Of a stretch of 14,221 bases of DNA, positions 11,551 to 14,221 are shown piece after piece (the stretch's first letter is position 1; each line of letters starts with the position of its first letter). The stretch comes from Patescibacteria group bacterium (GTDB lineage: Bacteria; Patescibacteriota; Gracilibacteria; UM-FILTER-43-11), in NCBI GenBank assembly GCA_029260985.1, contig JAJDCE010000057.1, forward strand, positions 1 to 14,221. Direction: 5' to 3'. A model generated the notes under the pieces. That model was given only the letters and a program-made list of their open reading frames with translations, made no database searches and was not told the origin of the DNA. The translations under genes and the position numbers were made by a program.

Positions 11551-13542
11551 TTAGTCCTTCAGTCGAACATACTTCGAATCCCGTTTTAATGGCTGAAACG
11601 CCTGCCCCCCTCCTTCCATAAATTTAGTAAAGAATTCCACAAACTGAAGACGACCGGAGTGAATGAATGCGCCTAGTGCATTAATACCGATATTAAAAAT
11701 ATGACCAACAACCAAAACGATAAGCGCCAAGATTATACCGATAAAAGGAATTCCATTCACCATTCCAGCAATCGTATTCACAGCTAAACCGATTATACTT
11801 GTAGCGAGTCCTAACGCCAGAAGACGAGAGTAAGAAAGGACATCGCTAAGATAACCGACTAAACCGTAAAGACCAAGAACGCCTGAAAGGAACTTAAGGA
11901 CAATATTCTTTTTATCACGACCCTGAGTCAACACAATTCCTGCTAAACCTATATAAAGTAATATATTAACAATTCCTCCTAATGACTCCGGCAATACTTT
12001 TGCCGCAACCAAAATGGCAAAACCGATAATAGTAAGGAGATAAACCCAAGGAAATTGATCAATGAGTGCATCTTTCTTACTTCCTCGTTTAAACTTCCAA
12101 ATAAAATTCATATAAACCCCAACGAGCACCTGAATAAAACCAAGCGCTAAAGAAAGAATCAATACATTGAGCGGATTTTTAATCGCACTGATTTTTTGAC
12201 CAATAAATACCGTTTCACCTGCATCATTAACTGTGGTAAGCCAGGCTGGCACTTGCTCCGGTGCCAAACTAGCCCATCCTCCGAATAACGTACCTAAAAT
12301 AAAGGTAGAAATACCTGCATACATCAAAAGCTTAAGCATCCCCTGGGACTCTTTAGGAATTCTTAAATACCGCAGTACAACAAACATAATTGCAAACATC
12401 AAAAGCCCGTAAACAGCATCGGTTAACGCCAGACCATAGAAGGCGATAAAGAAAACAGCCAAATACGGAGTTGGATCAAGCTCATTAGGCAGTGGAAGAC
12501 CATAAATACCCGTCACCTCCTGAAAAGGCTTCATAACCCCCTTATTCATTAAAAGAACAGGAGCATCTTCATCTTCTTTAGGTTCTGTTTCTTCAAGCAC
12601 AAAGCGTTGAGTTGTTTTTTCCAAATCCTTCCGAAGCGTATCCATCGATTCTTTTGGCATCCACCCTTCAATCAAAACCGTAGATTCAGTAGCTGCAAAG
12701 TGTTTTCGGGCCATTTTTTGCTGCAATCTCCAATTATAATAATCGTAAGCAGTTCGTAACTCTTTTAACTCTTTCGAGAAGTCCTTAGCCACCTTATCAA
12801 GCTGACCCTGGCGAACATTGATTTGCTCTAGTCGAGATACCAGACGTTTTAATTCATCCTCTACACTCGAATCAAATAAAGGCATTTCTATTAGCTCAGC
12901 CTTGTAGGTAGAAAGAGTTGCATTCACATCGTTAAATACCGACTTATCAACCACAATTTGAACAAACATCTTATCTTCGAAACGACTCTCCTTTCCAAGG
13001 GCAACAAGCTCAGAAAGCTTTGAAACCTCTTCTTTAAATGAATTCCACTCCTTAAAAGGCACAGCCACGAACATCAGCATAGAAGATGCAGATTCATAAC
13101 CTCCGGAAAGTGAAAAACGAAGATGTTTCCATGGGCCTAATTTTTCCTGGATTACGTGAATAGACTTGATCTCATTTCGTAAACTCACCATTTCCTCCTC
13201 CATTGTACGGCATCGTTCCACCATATCGGGATATTGGTAACTTTCAGCAACCTCTTTGAGCTTTTCATAACCAATTTTAAAAGTATCTCCATCAACCATT
13301 GCCTGAAGACCTTTCTTTTTTGCTTCAAATTTAGACAAAAACTGAACCGCAAAATCAAGCTCAGCAACTCGAAACTCAAGCTCATGACTTTCGTCATCCA
13401 GCTCCATTTTCGTCAAACCCTCCATTGATTCTTCCACATCCGTCACCTGAAGCACTCCTTTTTCCTGCAAAAACGCCAAAACCTTTGGCTTATCGCCATG
13501 GTGTACCAATAAACTGACTTTTTGCATAGGCACAACTGCCAT
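11551..13542 (-). CDS. atpI: V/A-type ATPase subunit I (membrane stator, a-subunit homologue)
   Basis: Subunit I holds the two ion half-channels beside the K ring and anchors the peripheral stalks. Of its 663 residues, about 1-340 are the cytoplasmic arm (MQKVSLLVHHGDKPKVLAFLQEKGVLQV, coiled coils near 225-280, STVLIEGWMPKE). About 357-625 contain roughly eight membrane helices. The essential arginine region is DVLSYSRLLALGLATSIIGLAVN with Arg573, and the last helix is GHIFNIGINALGAFIHSGRLQFVEFFTKF with Arg631. The family ending GGGQAFQPL is present. Met1 or Met6 (MQKVSLL) could be the start; neither has a Shine-Dalgarno sequence. It lies 34 nt after atpH. Confidence 0.96.
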   Translation of the reverse strand: MAVVPMQKVSLLVHHGDKPKVLAFLQEKGVLQVTDVEESMEGLTKMELDDESHELEFRVAELDFAVQFLSKFEAKKKGLQAMVDGDTFKIGYEKLKEVAESYQYPDMVERCRTMEEEMVSLRNEIKSIHVIQEKLGPWKHLRFSLSGGYESASSMLMFVAVPFKEWNSFKEEVSKLSELVALGKESRFEDKMFVQIVVDKSVFNDVNATLSTYKAELIEMPLFDSSVEDELKRLVSRLEQINVRQGQLDKVAKDFSKELKELRTAYDYYNWRLQQKMARKHFAATESTVLIEGWMPKESMDTLRKDLEKTTQRFVLEETEPKEDEDAPVLLMNKGVMKPFQEVTGIYGLPLPNELDPTPYLAVFFIAFYGLALTDAVYGLLMFAIMFVVLRYLRIPKESQGMLKLLMYAGISTFILGTLFGGWASLAPEQVPAWLTTVNDAGETVFIGQKISAIKNPLNVLILSLALGFIQVLVGVYMNFIWKFKRGSKKDALIDQFPWVYLLTIIGFAILVAAKVLPESLGGIVNILLYIGLAGIVLTQGRDKKNIVLKFLSGVLGLYGLVGYLSDVLSYSRLLALGLATSIIGLAVNTIAGMVNGIPFIGIILALIVLVVGHIFNIGINALGAFIHSGRLQFVEFFTKFMEGGGQAFQPLKRDSKYVRLKD

Positions 13543-13576
13543 AGGATCAGGAAGGCTAGATGATAATATTTAGGTT

Positions 13577-13915
13577 TTATGAAGCCGTTGTATCGAAAAG
13601 TGCCTGAAAATTATCATGGACAAATTTCTTAGCTTTAGTGATTTGAACTTTCCCCGTCTCAATTGCATCCCGTCTTCGATTATCAGCTTCCACCAAAATG
13701 GTTTTATACTCCTCCTTACCCTTCTCTTTAGATTGCTGAAAACGCTCCATTCCAGCTTCTTTGACAGTCTGCTCAGTATCAAGAACAAGCTGATCAGCCG
13801 ATTCACTTGCAGCAGCAATTCGCTGATTGTTTTCCTTTTCAACTTGCTGAAGCATTTTAGAAGCTTCGTCCTCTTGCTGACGGACACGGACAATTAGGTT
13901 ATCATGTTCACTCAT
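13577..13915 (-). CDS. atpH: V/A-type ATPase subunit H/G (peripheral stalk coiled coil)
   Basis: This is a 112-residue, strongly charged, almost wholly helical protein (EDEASKMLQQVEKENNQRIAAASESADQLVLDTEQTVKEAG) matching the H (archaeal) or G (Thermus) subunit that forms the right-handed coiled-coil peripheral stalk with subunit E. The similarity is in composition, length (about 100-120) and position as first gene before subunit I, rather than in strict motifs, so the family call rests partly on context. It is preceded by a good promoter about 35 nt upstream (minus strand). The gap to atpI is the shortest in the operon (34 nt) and holds no obvious repeat. Confidence 0.85.
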   Translation of the reverse strand: MSEHDNLIVRVRQQEDEASKMLQQVEKENNQRIAAASESADQLVLDTEQTVKEAGMERFQQSKEKGKEEYKTILVEADNRRRDAIETGKVQITKAKKFVHDNFQALFDTTAS

Positions 13916-13949
13916 GTTCTACTCTATGTTTATTTATAAAGCGGGAGGT

Positions 13950-13978
13950 ATTTTAGTCAGGGTGTCAATAAAAGTCAA
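13950..13978 (-). promoter_or_regulatory. Predicted promoter of the V/A-ATPase operon
   Basis: On the minus strand TTGACT (13973-13978), 17 bp, TAAAAT (13950-13955). The -35 and the -10 each match consensus at 5 of 6 positions. Predicted transcription start is near 13943, leaving about 27 nt before the atpH ATG. A second TTGACA-like word overlaps the spacer. Confidence 0.6.
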
Positions 13979-14221
13979 TGGTATAAGGGATTGTCAAATT
14001 TTAAATTTATGACATTGAAATAAATTGAACTTAACAGACTAAATATCTCTTATTAAGAGGTTCCATTATTAAGCGATTTGAGAAAATTGTACACCTCAAA
14101 TATAATAAATCTGTTCCAACTTAATATCAGTCACCCCTACTCTCCGAAAACACCATTTGTTCTTCCAAATTCACAACAATCATTAAAGACACTTTGACTA
14201 AAATATATTTTAATATAATAA
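13979..14221. other. AT-rich region upstream of the ATPase operon, no gene recognised
   Basis: No convincing coding sequence was found. It contains an imperfect palindrome TGTCA (13992-13996)...TGACA (14010-14014) with AT-rich inner arms, about 15-35 bp upstream of the ATPase -35 box. At the right edge a + strand TTGACT (14194-14199) and TATAAT (14214-14219) occur, but with only 14 bp between them. That may be part of a promoter for a divergent gene beyond the window. Confidence 0.4.

Noticed and set aside
13570..13893. 107-aa minus-strand frame overlapping atpH
   Set aside because: It lies in another frame of atpH; its Ser/Leu/Arg-rich, low-quality composition is that of a shadow, while the atpH frame gives a clean coiled-coil stalk protein.
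14194..14219. Plus-strand promoter TTGACT/TATAAT at the right edge
   Set aside because: The spacing is only 14 bp and the downstream gene is outside the window, so it is not annotated as a promoter on its own.
14127..14221. Minus-strand frame open to the window edge, ending in TGA at 14127-14129
   Set aside because: Only about 31 codons, very AT-rich at the edge, no recognisable motif, and the other long genes mostly end in TAA/TAG. It cannot be separated from chance.
1..14221. UGA recoded to glycine (Gracilibacteria/SR1 code)
   Set aside because: No UGA interrupts any conserved gene, and the single UGA stop (yggT) falls at the family's usual end.

Overview
The window is bacterial. It carries IF-3 (infC), L35 (rpmI) and L20 (rplT) in the bacterial order, plus thioredoxin reductase, YggT and NnrD. 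Codon use is AT-leaning. All large genes read with the standard code, and UGA appears only once as a stop (yggT), so there is no sign of the UGA=Gly code of Gracilibacteria/SR1. The organism also has a complete V/A-type ATPase and lacks clear Shine-Dalgarno sequences. Its gaps are filled with word-like short-period repeats and small GC-rich dyads. From memory this style suits a Patescibacteria/CPR-type genome, but that placement is a low-confidence inference.

Left part, + strand (1-3602): the 3' end of an unidentified gene; nnrD (NAD(P)H-hydrate repair) and pgeF (YfiH/laccase-domain) 9 nt apart; a 197-nt AT-rich repeat gap; yggT; then a promoter and infC-rpmI-rplT, closed by a hairpin terminator at 3645-3699. 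infC has no usable ATG/GTG start. The best start is an AUA at 2231, and L20 carries a charged C-terminal tail.

Right part, - strand (13915 down to 3745): a nine-gene V/A-ATPase operon in the order H-I-K-E-C-F-A-B-D, followed by trxB. The order matches the archaeal aha and Thermus operons. The K subunit keeps the residues that bind Na+ in Enterococcus hirae NtpK. A good sigma70-like promoter (TTGACT-N17-TAAAAT) lies just upstream of subunit H. H and E form the peripheral stalk, A and B the catalytic head, D and F the rotor shaft, C the coupling funnel, and I and K the membrane ion path.

The most unusual signal is between the genes. Nearly every gap, including those inside the ATPase operon, holds a degenerate tandem array of 7, 8, 12 or 13 bp units. 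Some words recur at several unrelated loci: a 20-bp word before nnrD and yggT, and GTCTCAAGTGCGAG-type words after infC, atpA and atpB. Two arrays begin with the TAG stop codon of the gene before them. One array is interrupted by an end-to-end 20-bp palindrome that looks inserted. Another array supplies alternative start codons of atpC.
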